Assembly: GCA_001970955.1 (NCBI GenBank)
Contig: MPUH01000003.1
Coordinates: 1 to 64,000, forward strand
Length of the DNA: 64,000 nt
Reading direction: 5' to 3'
Origin: Stentor coeruleus
Lineage: Eukaryota; Ciliophora; Heterotrichea; Heterotrichida; Stentoridae
Below the pieces are notes generated by a model, which was not told the origin of the DNA, did no database searches, and worked only from the letters and a program-made list of their open reading frames with translations. The position numbers and the translations under genes are program-made. Positions 1 to 9,619 of the stretch are shown here, in pieces. Positions within the stretch are counted from its first letter, which is position 1. The number at the start of each line of letters is the position of its first letter.

Positions 1-891
1 TGGTGTAGACTCAACACTAGACCCTAACACCCTGATAAACCTAACAACATCAGCGATTATATTCTCATCATAAGTTTCAATTATCCATTTCAAATATCTT
101 GTATAATTAGATGAACTTGCATTTTCTATAACATAAACTAATTTGCTTTCTAATGCTGGGACTAATAACACTGAATGGAATCTTGGATGAGTTGGTGTAC
201 ATAGTAAAGACCAATATAATGGTGAACCATCTCTACTTGGAGAAAAAAGATCATTCCATATAAGTTCTAGACCATTAACTTCTGATAATGGACTGATTAT
301 TCTCATAAGGTCTCTACCTATAGCTAAACAACTATCTCGTTTATGTCTCCAAAAGTAAGTCATAAGGTATGTATAATCTGATAATCCTGGTGAACCTTCA
401 CTTGCTGCTATTGTAGCTTGTCTTACAATCTTATAGAAGATTAAGCTTAAAAAAGGACTATTACAAACCCAATCTAATTCACTTTTAAGTTCATTAACAA
501 AATCGTAGGTTCGGAGAAAGGTAAGAAATAGGTCATTGAAACCACTACAGTTTACTTTCCATAGTTTTGTAAATAAATTCATGCCGATATGTCTTGATTT
601 TAATACTGGGACTAAGCTGGCTAATGTGATACAGGATGAATGGAGAAGATCTTGATTTCCTATGAATAAAAACTTTGTCCAATCCATACCTGCTAATATT
701 CCATAGACTAAACCTTTACTAATTCTTTCTAAGTCTCCATTGTTGATGTGGGACTCAAGCAATTTTAGAACTTCTGGGTCTTGGATTTCTGGACGGATTA
801 ATGACCTGGTAGAGTTGAAACAGCTTTCTATTTCTTGGATGTTCGAGTCCAACAGCTCGATGTCAATTTTATCGAGGAAGCTGTAGCTCAT
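1..891 (-). CDS. INTS3: Integrator complex subunit 3, N-terminal part (runs off the window edge)
   Basis: An open frame runs from an ATG at 889-891 to base 1 with no stop (297 codons seen), so the 3' part lies outside the window. The segment 'IGRDLMRII' followed by 'LELIWNDLF', then 'ESKLVYVIENA', 'YLKWIIETY' and 'DVVRFIRVLG', follows the order and spacing of the conserved N-terminal INTS3 domain (human: IGRDLVRLL, FELLWKDI, ETKLLFMTS, YQDWFQRQY, DLIRYICGV). INTS3 is a scaffold of the Integrator complex, which cleaves nascent snRNA and paused Pol II transcripts; in animals it also sits in the SOSS single-strand DNA-binding complex. No intron is evident in this part. Integrator is patchy among protists, so recognition of this subunit is informative. 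The family call rests on remembered family sequence, not a search. Confidence 0.8.
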   Translation of the reverse strand, partial: MSYSFLDKIDIELLDSNIQEIESCFNSTRSLIRPEIQDPEVLKLLESHINNGDLERISKGLVYGILAGMDWTKFLFIGNQDLLHSSCITLASLVPVLKSRHIGMNLFTKLWKVNCSGFNDLFLTFLRTYDFVNELKSELDWVCNSPFLSLIFYKIVRQATIAASEGSPGLSDYTYLMTYFWRHKRDSCLAIGRDLMRIISPLSEVNGLELIWNDLFSPSRDGSPLYWSLLCTPTHPRFHSVLLVPALESKLVYVIENASSSNYTRYLKWIIETYDENIIADVVRFIRVLGSSVESTP

Positions 892-1554
892 ATATTTATA
901 TTACATAACCATATGAAAAGCTAATGACTATACTAAACACAAAAAAATAATCAATATTTAATTATGCAAATTAATCAGTAAAGTGGTATTACTATATGAT
1001 TTATGTGAGCTTTAAATACCCTGCTGAAATAATTCAAATTATCAGAAATTATTTAATATAAAATTATTACCAAGTGCCTATTTGAATTCCAAAATCCTAA
1101 AAATTTCTCAATTCTACTCATCATCATTTTGAATAACACAAAAGTATAATCAACTTCTAACTTAAAAAATCCTAAAAGCTTCAATAATATTTAAAAAATA
1201 TCAAACAGCTTAAACACAATTTCTCATAAAAAAAATCCTTTAAAATATTATCATATAACTATATAAAAAACCTCTAATTCCAAAAGTTTTAAAAAATCGC
1301 ATATGCCTCATTCTAAATCATTTTTTACAAAATTTTCATATTTTCTAATTCATCATTTTAACACCTGAGCAATAATATTATTAAGTAAAAATCTCGAATA
1401 TATCTCAACAATTTGTAATATTTTCCTTTAGTTTATGAGTAAAATTAATTTTCCGCTTTGTGCTTCAAATATTTCAGATTACAACATAAAAATCAATATC
1501 ATCAACACTAATTCCAAACAAAAAAAAAATCATATTAATAACCTAAAACTCTAT
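892..1554. other. Spacer, no gene seen
   Basis: AT-rich spacer between two minus-strand genes. The right half (about 1080-1550) is strongly G-poor on the plus strand, as in other stretches lying 3' of minus-strand genes. Short open frames here are low-complexity and unconvincing. Confidence 0.6.
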
Positions 1555-2550
1555 TCATTTATTCTTCGGAAACAAACTCAAACAATTCATCTCTTTCTGA
1601 TTATCATAATACTTAGTACTAGCTGAACTATGTGGTCTATACAACAAAGGTGAAGACTGTGGATTGTTTGAAAAATTCATAGTTTCTTTAACACCTTCAT
1701 AAATCTTTTGTATTTTAAGTCTATGAGCATTTACCGGCTGAGAAGTATCTGAAGTTTCAGTATATATTTTTGAATAAGCATCTTCAGGTGATCTACTCTG
1801 TAAATAACTATCTGGACTTGAATTTTGACTTTTAATACCTTGAGATCTTTCAATAACCCCTGGACTAAATCTTTCAGGTTTTCCAAGTATTTCTAAAGTA
1901 AATTGCATCAATCCTAAACTCGCAGCAGACAAGTTTTCAGAATTCACTTTCATAATAAAATCTTCTTCTGAGCCGAAAATATCTTTAAAAGCAGAGAATG
2001 CTATTGGATTATCTTTTACTGAAGCTAATATAAATTTGGAATATCTTTGAAGGCAAGAACTGTTATTATCTGATGTTTCTATAGAATCACGGTTATGCAG
2101 GATTGAACTTTGTAGTTTTTTATTAGCAATTTCTAACTCTTTTCTGTTTAAAAGTTACTTTTCCATTTCAAGTAAGCGGACTTCACGGCGTAGTTTTGAA
2201 AGTTCTGAGGTTTTTTCATTAGTGTCTAGTTGAGAAATATTGAAAGAATCAGGTTTGTTTTGGTTGATAGGAAGAGAAGGGGTATTAGAGTTTTGTGATG
2301 ACCTTCTTGAGAGAATTTGTAATTTTTCTGAGGTTTTTTGCATCATGTCTTTAAGCTTGCCTACTGAGGTTAGAGTTTTGAATGAGTTTGATGAAATAAC
2401 TTTTGGAGACTCGCCTTCTTGAGGAATGTCGCTTGAAAATGATGCTTCAACTAGTTTGTCGGTACGGGAAGATGGACGTTCAGAACTGGGCCGTCCAGAA
2501 GAATTTCTTGAAGAAATTGGTAACCACAAATTTAGTCTTCTGCTTTCCAT
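1555..2550 (-). CDS. Unknown Ser-rich coiled-coil protein (two exons)
   Basis: Exon 1 is 2159-2550 and exon 2 is 1555-2143, joined across a 15-nt intron at 2144-2158 (GTAACTTTTAAACAG on the minus strand). Splicing joins 'LLEMEK' to 'KELEIANKKLQSS', which continues one coiled-coil heptad pattern; the retained intron would read TAA at once. The product is 326 aa. The first 60 residues are rich in Ser, Arg and Pro and probably disordered. Residues about 60-150 are helical and coiled-coil, and the C-terminal half is a short helical patch followed by a Ser/Pro-rich tail. I do not recognise a family; a cytoskeletal or regulatory scaffold is possible but not shown. Confidence 0.7.
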
Positions 2551-3315
2551 TCACTTATTATAGCCTATTTAAATTTTAAGCTAGTTAATATAATCTTATC
2601 AATTCATTTTGTGAAAAAAATAAATTGCCTGACTATATCACAAAATTTATGGCTAATATAAAGTACAGGAGTAAGATAGTTATAAAACTATTTCTAGTGA
2701 TTTTGTAATAGATTTAATTATTGTAAAATGATTAAATTTAATCAAGTAAAAAACAAAAATCCATACTTTGAACTTAGCATAATAATAATAGTTATTGCAT
2801 AAACTACTGAAACTAAATATTATTTTTTATAAATTCATGTTTAAATTCAGAATTAAATATATATTAAATACAATAAAAATCATATACCTTTATTGTATTA
2901 AGCTATATTAATCTTAATATATATCAAATGGGCATTGTTTCTCTTTAAATATTTTATCCTACATAAAAATATCAGCACTTCTTCACTATCCTATCAAAAT
3001 GATTTTAATTAATAAATTACATAAATCTCCTAAAAACACATAAAAATTATATTACTCCCATCATAAAACTCTCACCATCCTTAAACCTCAGATCATAACT
3101 TAATACTATAATATTTTTCCAACCTTAAATCAAATCATTAAAACTTCCAATCTAAAAAACTAAATCATAATACCCTAGCCGCATTATATCCATACCCCAA
3201 ACATAAAATCCAAATAAAAAAAAAATATAAAACTACTCTCAATACAATTTTTATCACATTTACCTTTTTTTCACAAACCTATAGCCTTAAAATTTTCTCT
3301 AATCTTCCTCTTCTC
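2551..3315. other. Spacer, no gene seen
   Basis: AT-rich spacer. The left part beside the minus-strand start at 2550 carries G and little C on the plus strand; from about 2960 to 3300 it is C-rich and almost G-free, as expected 3' of the minus-strand MsrB remnant. No reading frame, RNA gene or repeat was recognised. Confidence 0.6.
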
Positions 3316-3667
3316 TTATTTTGTAGGTGGAGCTTCCCACCAAGATTTCGGTTCAAAAATCAATGCTGCGGACTTAACTTGAAAAATTTTATATATCGTA
3401 TAGGACCATCATCAGTAACATGACCAAGATGACTTTTAAATTTACTACACTGCAATTCATGATTTTCAACTTTAGTTGCCCCTTCATGGCTATCAAAAAA
3501 TGCATAATGACCTGTTTTAGGGAAGAATTTATAATAAGAAGGAAATAAATAATTCTTACAAGCCTTACAATTATAACTATCAATATCAGTCACCAATAAT
3601 CCCCTGTAAATGGTCTTTCAAGCCCTTTACCTTGAGTTATAAAATACTCATGTGGGTGCATTTTCAT
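3316..3667 (-). pseudogene. Decayed methionine-R-sulfoxide reductase (MsrB/SelR)
   Basis: Family blocks are in the right order on the minus strand: 'HPHEYFITQGKGLERPFTGDYW' is split here as HPHEYFITQ plus ERPFTGDYW, then YNCKACKNYLFPS, FFDSHEGATKVE, SHLGHVTDDGP, RY, and SAALIFEPKSWWEAP. They lie in three reading frames. The first break, near 3595, fits loss of one base (a 17-nt GT..AG stretch there is an alternative, but excising it deletes expected residues). The second break lies near 3390, just after RY, where no GT..AG intron is available. The catalytic Cys expected after RY is gone, and one Zn-ligand CxxC has become CSKF. A host repair enzyme gene that has lost function is the best reading; sequencing error could explain one break but not the lost cysteines. 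The frame is open a little upstream of the chosen ATG. Confidence 0.75.
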
Positions 3668-3717
3668 CTTTAAGTCAGCGAATTTCCTTATAAACTTTCC
3701 TAGTATTTCTTTATAAA

Positions 3718-4218
3718 ATGCTTTTAAAAGCTTTGGTTTTAATATTCTTCAATATACCCTGTGCTATTGGATCTTATATTTTTGTCAAGACCATGTGGAA
3801 TCAAGAAAATGTGTTCCCAGCTTATTTAAAAGACCCTCCTTGTGATCTGCTTGTTTATAAAGCCTTAGTTTTTATCTTGCTACCTTTATCTTTTAGTGTT
3901 ATTTTGACTAGTTTACTAAAAGTTATTGATCTGAATAACAGTTTTAAGCAGATTAATGATAAAATATTAGAAGACCATGCTCAACAGAGTCTTTTGTTTG
4001 TGGTGAATTATATCGCGGCAAGAGATATTAGTATGCCTTGTGATAGGATTTTAGTTCTTGCAGGGGTTTTTGTATTTGGCCGGGTACTTTATTATTTTGG
4101 TTGTGTATTTGGGGCTTATTTACAAGTACCAGAGCTCAAGATCCCAGGTACTTTTATCACTATTTTCAATTCGTTATTTACTATATACTTTAACTTAAAT
4201 AGGCTACTGATTAGTTAA
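3718..4218 (+). CDS. MAPEG-like four-helix membrane protein
   Basis: The product is 166 aa with four hydrophobic segments, at about residues 3-24, 44-66, 107-133 and 140-160. Between helices 2 and 3, 'DHAQQSLLFVVNYIAARD' and then 'FVFGRVLYYFGCVFGA' resemble the MAPEG fold (Asn/Glu-rich start, long helix, GRxLY/GRxLF motif). MAPEG proteins are membrane glutathione or eicosanoid enzymes, but many protist members have no known substrate, so no reaction is claimed. The ATG lies 51 bp from the diverging MsrB remnant. The last 15 bp overlap the 3' end of the next, oppositely oriented gene. A generic small tetraspan protein is the alternative. Confidence 0.6.
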   Translation: MLLKALVLIFFNIPCAIGSYIFVKTMWNQENVFPAYLKDPPCDLLVYKALVFILLPLSFSVILTSLLKVIDLNNSFKQINDKILEDHAQQSLLFVVNYIAARDISMPCDRILVLAGVFVFGRVLYYFGCVFGAYLQVPELKIPGTFITIFNSLFTIYFNLNRLLIS

Positions 4219-4788
4219 ATTATTTAACACTTCATTACAAAACTGTTTTAATTGCCGCATATATGCTGAGGAAAGATTATCTAAACCTCCTTTGCTGACA
4301 ATACCAGTAGCCTTACACAGTATCCCTATGTTAATAATTTCATTAAGGTTTTTGTTTTCTATGTTTTTACCTTTATCATCTCTAGCATTTGGGGAATTAG
4401 TATAACTACTCTTAGATTTCCCTTTAGATTCTTTCAATCCCGCTGAAGATGGTGTGAAAAAATCCCTACCTTTAGAAATCTTATAAATATCCCCATAGCT
4501 AGGCATTTTCATTATAGGCTCTAAATCGCTTGAAGGGGAGTTCCTAGCTTTGATTCCAGAAGCTGCACGAAAGTTCTTCAAACTTTCATAATGTGCCAAA
4601 GCTTTATTAGGAAAAAATTTCGGAATTTCTGACCTCGGGGGTTTTGCTGAGTTTTTCGAGCTTATCAATGAATTCTTATAATCATTAAGACTGAGTTTTT
4701 TGTTGCTAACACTATTATTGTCGATTTTCAACTTATAATCCTGTAAACGAGCTTTCACAGCCCAACTGCCAAAACTATTTGATTCCAT
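4204..4788 (-). CDS. Unknown basic, Ser/Lys-rich protein
   Basis: The product is 194 aa in a single exon. It is rich in Ser, Lys and Asn and probably disordered for about 140 residues, with a more ordered C-terminus ('LNEIINIGILCKATGIVSKG', then 'LSSAYMRQLKQFCNEVL'). No family is recognised. The start codon lies only 6 nt after the stop of the upstream minus-strand gene, and the intervening codons in the same frame are two further stops (TAG-TAA-TAA-ATG). Its 3' end overlaps the converging MAPEG-like gene by 15 bp. It may share a transcript with the upstream gene, or its promoter may lie inside that gene. Confidence 0.65.
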   Translation of the reverse strand: MESNSFGSWAVKARLQDYKLKIDNNSVSNKKLSLNDYKNSLISSKNSAKPPRSEIPKFFPNKALAHYESLKNFRAASGIKARNSPSSDLEPIMKMPSYGDIYKISKGRDFFTPSSAGLKESKGKSKSSYTNSPNARDDKGKNIENKNLNEIINIGILCKATGIVSKGGLDNLSSAYMRQLKQFCNEVLNNLTNQ

Positions 4789-4794
4789 TTATTA

Positions 4795-5658
4795 CTAAAT
4801 ATGATCACTAGGAATCGACACTCTATAGCAAGTGCTATTTGTAGCTTCAGTAATATAAAGGATATTGGGTTTGATTTTTGAGAAATGGAGACTTGTGATT
4901 TCTGGAGCTGAAGGCACCGTAAAAGAATTGACAAACATCCCATCAGGGGCTAAAATACTAATAAGCCCATTTTTCGAATAGTCTGAAAAGTCGTAATTCG
5001 CCACATAAATAAACCCATTTTCTGATACAGCGATCGCAGAAGGTCCTAATCTTGAAGAAAACTGGTAAAAAACACTCAAATGATGCACTCCTGGAGGGTT
5101 TTGCGCTATTCTCAACACACGATTCTGACTTGTCTCAGCAACATAAATATATTTTCCATCATGGCTTATAGCAATACCACTTGGATATGCTAAACATTTC
5201 AAGGCAATTGGCTTTAGAACCAATAATTCTAAATCAGCGGCAAAAATGTTCCCAACAGGATTAGCTATTGATGTTTCACCTAATGGTCCACTATCTGTAA
5301 AGTATAAGTAATTGTTATGCTCATTTAAAGCTAAGCAGTTAGGACCTAATAATGGTTTTCCTTCATAATCTTTGACAATTTCAGTTACTTCAACACGACC
5401 TTCAGTTTCAGTATGACAAAGAATACGTTGATGAGCCATATCTGCTATATAGGCAGTGTTATTACTTTCAAAGATTAGAGATGTTGGCTGACCACCAGTG
5501 TAATATAGTTCTTCACATTGACGGTCGACTATGCTGTAGATATGACCGGTTTGACAAGCTGCAAAAAGCTTGCCGTCTTTGTCTTCGGCTACAGACCAAA
5601 TGCCTACTAGGTTGCTTTCGGTCACGGTCTCAAAAGGTCCTACTTGAAGTTCTTCCAT
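4795..5658 (-). CDS. SMP-30/NHL-type beta-propeller protein
   Basis: The product is 287 aa in one exon. Repeated propeller blades are visible: 'IWSVAEDKDGKLFAACQTGH', 'PTSLIFESNNTAYIADMAHQ', 'NCLALNEHNNYLYFTDSGP', 'PSGIAISHDGKYIYVAETSQ' and 'PSAIAVSENGFIYVANYDF'. The FTDSG and YVAET motifs are those of the SMP-30/gluconolactonase/strictosidine synthase-like superfamily. Members are lactonases or metal-dependent hydrolases, and many are unassigned; the substrate cannot be named here. No signal peptide is seen, so it is probably cytosolic. It may lie upstream on a shared transcript with the Ser/Lys-rich gene 6 nt away. Confidence 0.8.
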   Translation of the reverse strand: MEELQVGPFETVTESNLVGIWSVAEDKDGKLFAACQTGHIYSIVDRQCEELYYTGGQPTSLIFESNNTAYIADMAHQRILCHTETEGRVEVTEIVKDYEGKPLLGPNCLALNEHNNYLYFTDSGPLGETSIANPVGNIFAADLELLVLKPIALKCLAYPSGIAISHDGKYIYVAETSQNRVLRIAQNPPGVHHLSVFYQFSSRLGPSAIAVSENGFIYVANYDFSDYSKNGLISILAPDGMFVNSFTVPSAPEITSLHFSKIKPNILYITEATNSTCYRVSIPSDHI

Positions 5659-5921
5659 TAATTAATATTTGATAAGAAATTGTGGGTTTTTGAAAAAAAA
5701 GTTTATGATGAGGTTGAGTTGAGAGATTGATGAATTTTTGTGATAGTTTTTTATGTGTTGTGAAATAGAATATGATATTTGTATAGATTTATGATAATTT
5801 TATTTAGTAGTTTGCATTTTAAATGCAATTGAAATAAAATTGAATGTTTGTGAATCACATTTGTGTTTTATTATAAAAAAGATATAAACAAAACACCATA
5901 TCATATAAATTTATTAAAGAT

Positions 5922-7536
5922 ATGGCGGAAAAAGGACTAATAACACGAGAAAGGATAGCTTCAAGGAACGAAAACTTCCTCTCAGGACCAAAAATCCTCT
6001 TGAAACTCAACGAAGATTTTGCTGTGTCCCTTAGAAAGAGTAAAAGGCAAGAAACAATAAACGAAAAAAGACGCAAAGTTTGCTTAGGCCCAAGTACTTC
6101 ATATCAATCAACTATTAACATACAGCCTGCAATACAAATGTCTATAACAAAAGAAAATTTCCAAATGCTTTCAGAATGTTTCAAAAGACCTTTAGATTCA
6201 TCTTGTTTATATAATTCTATAAGAAATTTCAGATATTTTACACAACAAAAAAAAGAACTAGTCTTTAAACTTATAATTGACCTTAAAATAATCCCTTTAG
6301 TTATAAGGATTTTACAAAACCCTATGATTCAAATTTTATGTATAAAAGAAGCAATTTGGTCTGTATGTAATATGGCTTCAGGTCCTGCATATATTGTATC
6401 AGCGCTAGTTAATGAGAAAGCTCATGAAATATGCAAGGAATTTTTGTTAGTAAATGATATGGATTTAAATGAATATGCTCTTTGGGGTTTGAGTAATATT
6501 GCTGGGGATAATAAGAATTATAGGATGAAAATTCATAATTTAGGGATTATTGAGATGATATTAGAAAAAATCGACTCGTTTGAGTTTATGATNTGCTGGG
6601 GATAATAAGAATTATAGGATGAAAATTCATAATTTAGGGATTATTGAGATGATATTAGAAAAAATCGACTCGTTTGAGTTTATGATACCAACCGTAATAT
6701 GGACTATTAAGAATATATGTGAAGGTGGCACTACACTTAAAGAATCAACCTTATTATCTTTATTAAGCTTCTTATTAAAGCTATCTCAATTAGAAAAAAA
6801 TGAGGATGCAATAATAGAAATACTATGGGTTTTAAGCTTCATCGCTGATGGGAATGAAAAACAAGTTGAAAAGCTTATCCAAAGTGAAATCCTAGACTTT
6901 ATCCTCGAATCTAGTTCTTCTCAAAACTCAAAATATTCAATCCCAGCTTTACGTACTCTTGGTAACATAGCAACAATTCCTTCTGAACAATGCGAAATCC
7001 TTATTTCAAAAAACATTCTCGAAATACTCTACAACCAATACGAAAAATCCAATGTTTTTCGAGTTAAATCATATATTCTCTGGATCATAAGCAATCTTAC
7101 AGCAGGAAGCCATAGTCATATTCTCACAATAACAAAACACCCAATTATAATCCAAATTGTCATGGCTTTAAACTCTTCAGATAATAATTGTAGAAAAGAA
7201 TCTATAAACATTTTAAATCATATATCAATATCAAGCTCCCAAACAAGTTTAATAGCTTTAATAAATTCAGGATTTATAAAAGAATCAAAAGAATTCCTCA
7301 TAAACTCCATCGACTCAAATCATGTTGCGAGTATTATTGAAATAATTTTGAATATATTAAAAGAACTTGAAGATTCTTATACACCTGAAATTATTTCTTT
7401 GATGAATCAAAACGATTATTCTTCTTGTCTATTGCAGAATATTGCTAATAAGGATTCTACGGTTGAAAACAAGGTAAGTGAGATTTTCAAGTTTTTAGAT
7501 TTTGAAGTTGAGAATCATAAGTTTCTGTTTTCTTAA
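5922..7536 (+). CDS. Importin alpha, divergent paralogue
   Basis: Armadillo-repeat nuclear import adaptor. The N-terminus carries an IBB-like basic region ('VSLRKSKRQETINEKRRK') that binds importin beta. About eight ARM repeats follow, several with the NLS-binding Trp...Asn pair: 'AIWSVCNMASGP', 'ALWGLSNIAGDN', 'VIWTIKNICEGG' and 'ILWIISNLTAGS'. The last repeats are degraded ('ESINILNHISISS' lacks the Trp). An N at 6593 sits between two copies of the same 93 bp; removing 94 bases gives one frame of 506 aa, a normal importin alpha length. It is clearly more divergent than the second importin alpha near 53 kb, suggesting a specialised cargo or nucleus. Ciliates keep two kinds of nuclei, so a nucleus-specific role is a reasonable but unproven idea. 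Confidence 0.85.
6500..6686. other. Assembly join: N at 6593 with duplicated flanks
   Basis: Bases 6500-6592 are repeated at 6594-6686. The duplication lies inside the importin alpha gene and breaks it; deleting one copy and the N restores the frame. This is an unmerged contig overlap. Confidence 0.93.
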
Positions 7537-7620
7537 GTTATGATATGTTATTATTTGTATTTTTTAATTATAATCAATTTATATAGTTATTTTATGATTA
7601 AATGGACCTTGTATCTGGTC

Positions 7621-8400
7621 TTATTTGGAAACTGAACTGCCAGGTTGGCCAATTGATATTTTTTGTTGGAAAAATATCTGGGCTTCATGAAAAGCGTTCC
7701 TTTTAGCTATATCCATAAGCCTGTTTCCTGTAGAATTTTTTATCTTTATGTCCACCTTTTTGGATACTAAGAAATGCATTGATGTCATATCTTTGTATTT
7801 ACTAAGTATTATATGTAATGGAGTTTCTCCAAATGCATTCACTGTATTAACATTAATCCCTTTACTCAGAAGAAATTGTGTTTTCTCAAGTTTAACTGAT
7901 AGTACCGCCACATACAAAAGAAATTTTTTTGTATCATTAGGTTCACAGATATCAAATTTCCCTGAATTTCATTATCATTAAATTAGTTATGTTATTTTCT
8001 TCAATATCTTTGACTAGATTTTCAAATGTCTCAATTTTACTTTTTATATGACTATCAAGTTGAGAGGTTTGGATTGGGATTTGACATGCTGAGCATTTTG
8101 TTATACATCTTAAGCATTAAATATGATGAAGGTCTAAGTTACTTGTTGGAATTTCTTGATTACAGTTTTCACATAAAGATGAAGATATTTGTGATGTGAG
8201 TTCTGGATCTTTGATTTTTTACTTTAGGGGTGTATATTCCTAAGCGTTTGCAAAGGTCTTTATTTTTTTTTTTTAAAGAGTCGATTTGTTGTCAGGCTTC
8301 TAGTAGCTGTTAGCTTATAAAACTGTTTTCTTCTTCAAGTTCATAGATGCGTTTTTTAAAGCTGAGATTTTTGATATCTACACAAATTCAAGTGATAAAT
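7621..8400 (-). pseudogene. Decayed coiled-coil / zinc-finger / ankyrin gene
   Basis: Reading the minus strand from 8400 down: first a coiled coil ('YELEEEN' ... 'DSLKKKNKDLCKRLGIYTP') containing in-frame TAA and TGA. Next, in another frame, comes a Cys/His-rich TRAF-type finger ('CENCNQEIPTSNLDLHHI', a TAA, then 'CLRCITKCSACQIPI' and 'SQLDSHIK'). Then, in a third frame, come two ankyrin repeats ('INVNTVNAFGETPLHIILS', 'VDIKIKNSTGNRLMDIAK') to the stop at 7621. That is at least three internal stops and two frame changes, none of which a 15- or 16-nt GT..AG intron removes. The ankyrin part alone (up to about 7950) remains open and could still be expressed. The 5' limit is uncertain. Confidence 0.65.
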
Positions 8401-8577
8401 TACATTTCCAAAACATTAATATCAAAGCTAAAAAATTATAATTTTTCGCTTATAGTAATTATTATAAAACTACATAGATTATCGTTTTTGATTAAAATTC
8501 TGACTAAAAAGTATAATTTTCATTGAAAATCGATTATTTCAATATAAATCTAATATTTAAGGCAATTAAACTGAATA

Positions 8578-9597
8578 TTAATAATCTCTACAGCAAAGTC
8601 CAAGCTTAAACAAATCCGGGTCTTGCATTTCATCAGAAGTTGTTGTATCTTGGTCATCGGTATTTCTAGTCCAAACTTCTGCTGTAAACCTAAACCACCC
8701 CATTGATCTAGCCATCTCAAAAGCTCCAGCATACAATTCTTCAAGTGAGCACATATGGAAATTGTCTAAACACGCACTTAAAGCTAAGTCATAATTGCAA
8801 AGTTGGCAACCAAGCATAACTCCTGATACAAATGTTATTGGAACAGCTGGTAAAGCTAAAGGTAGAAGATCTTTTTCATGCAACGGTTTATTATAAAGTC
8901 GTAAATCATCAAAATATCCTTTAAAACCTGAATGCCAAGGGTCTTTACCTATATAAATATCCCCTCTATTAAACTTTAAAGGTCCACGAAGTATAACTTG
9001 TGAGTCTAATAGACCATTAAGATAAAGTTGAAGAAGTTGTCCGCTTCCAACAATGGTAATCATATACCATCTTCTTAATCTTAAAATAGCAACTGAGTCT
9101 AAACCTTCATTCCAACTAAATTGAGTACTGGCTCTAACGTGAAGTCTTCGTTCTTTAGGCCATAACAAGACTGTTGGGGTTAATTCTTGGGAAGTTGATC
9201 CTTTATGAAAAATGCTTCTCCAATCACCTGTAGAATCTTGAGTTAAGAACACCCAAAATACAACACTAAGTTCATTAACATCATAAGATGAACTGTGAGG
9301 TATAAGTCCATAACTTTCTCCATCGCAAATAAGTGAAGAACCTTGAGAATCTGTTTAGAACTTACTCATAGCTGGGCCTGATTTGAGAACATTTATCATA
9401 GGGTTTGTATTAGGTGAGTAGTCATGGCCGAACTTATCATCAAATGTCCACCAGCCAATCATTCCAGCAGGAGTGTTTTTATCAGCAAGGACATGTGATT
9501 CCAAACACACAGTAAATGGTACTGAAAGACAATCATCACTATATATATTTTACAGATAAGTACTAGCAACTAGCACCCATTGTAAGAAAAAATACAT
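8578..9597 (-). CDS. Secreted LamG/concanavalin-like domain protein (three exons)
   Basis: Exons are 9554-9597, 9366-9538 and 8578-9350, separated by 15-nt introns at 9539-9553 and 9351-9365, giving 329 aa. The N-terminus is a signal peptide ('MYFFLQWVLVASTYL'). A LamG/jelly-roll fold follows: 'GMIGWWTFDDKFGHDYSPN', 'SVVFWVFLTQDSTGDW', 'WYMITIVGSGQLLQLYLNG' and 'GDIYIGKDPW...GYFDDLRLYNKPL'. The C-terminal 80 residues are Cys-rich (CQLCNYDLALSACLDNFHMC and a final LCCRDY), as in many ciliate surface or secreted proteins. It probably acts in glycan binding or adhesion at the cell surface or in secretory organelles; the ligand is unknown. Both introns give an in-frame stop if retained. Its ATG is 22 bp from the diverging LRR-ankyrin gene. 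Confidence 0.85.
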
Positions 9598-9619
9598 TAT
9601 ACGTTTTGCATTTTAATAA

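Noticed and set aside
841-850. GTTCGAGTCC resembling a tRNA T-loop
   Set aside because: It lies inside the INTS3 coding frame and no matching acceptor, D or anticodon arms are found nearby.
1435-1626. A 63-codon frame in the spacer, overlapping the next gene's 3' end
   Set aside because: It is low-complexity, matches no family, and runs antisense into the coding end of the spliced minus-strand gene.
3316-3667. MsrB as a selenoprotein reading TGA as Sec
   Set aside because: The TGA codons do not align with the catalytic position after RY, and the frames before and after are shifted; decay explains the data better.
6500-6686. An extra armadillo repeat or tandem exon in the importin gene
   Set aside because: The two copies are nearly identical at DNA level and flank a single N; the frame is restored by deleting one copy, so it is an assembly artefact.
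7748-7981. A plus-strand frame opposite the ankyrin remnant
   Set aside because: It is the antisense shadow of the ankyrin repeats and shows no family features.
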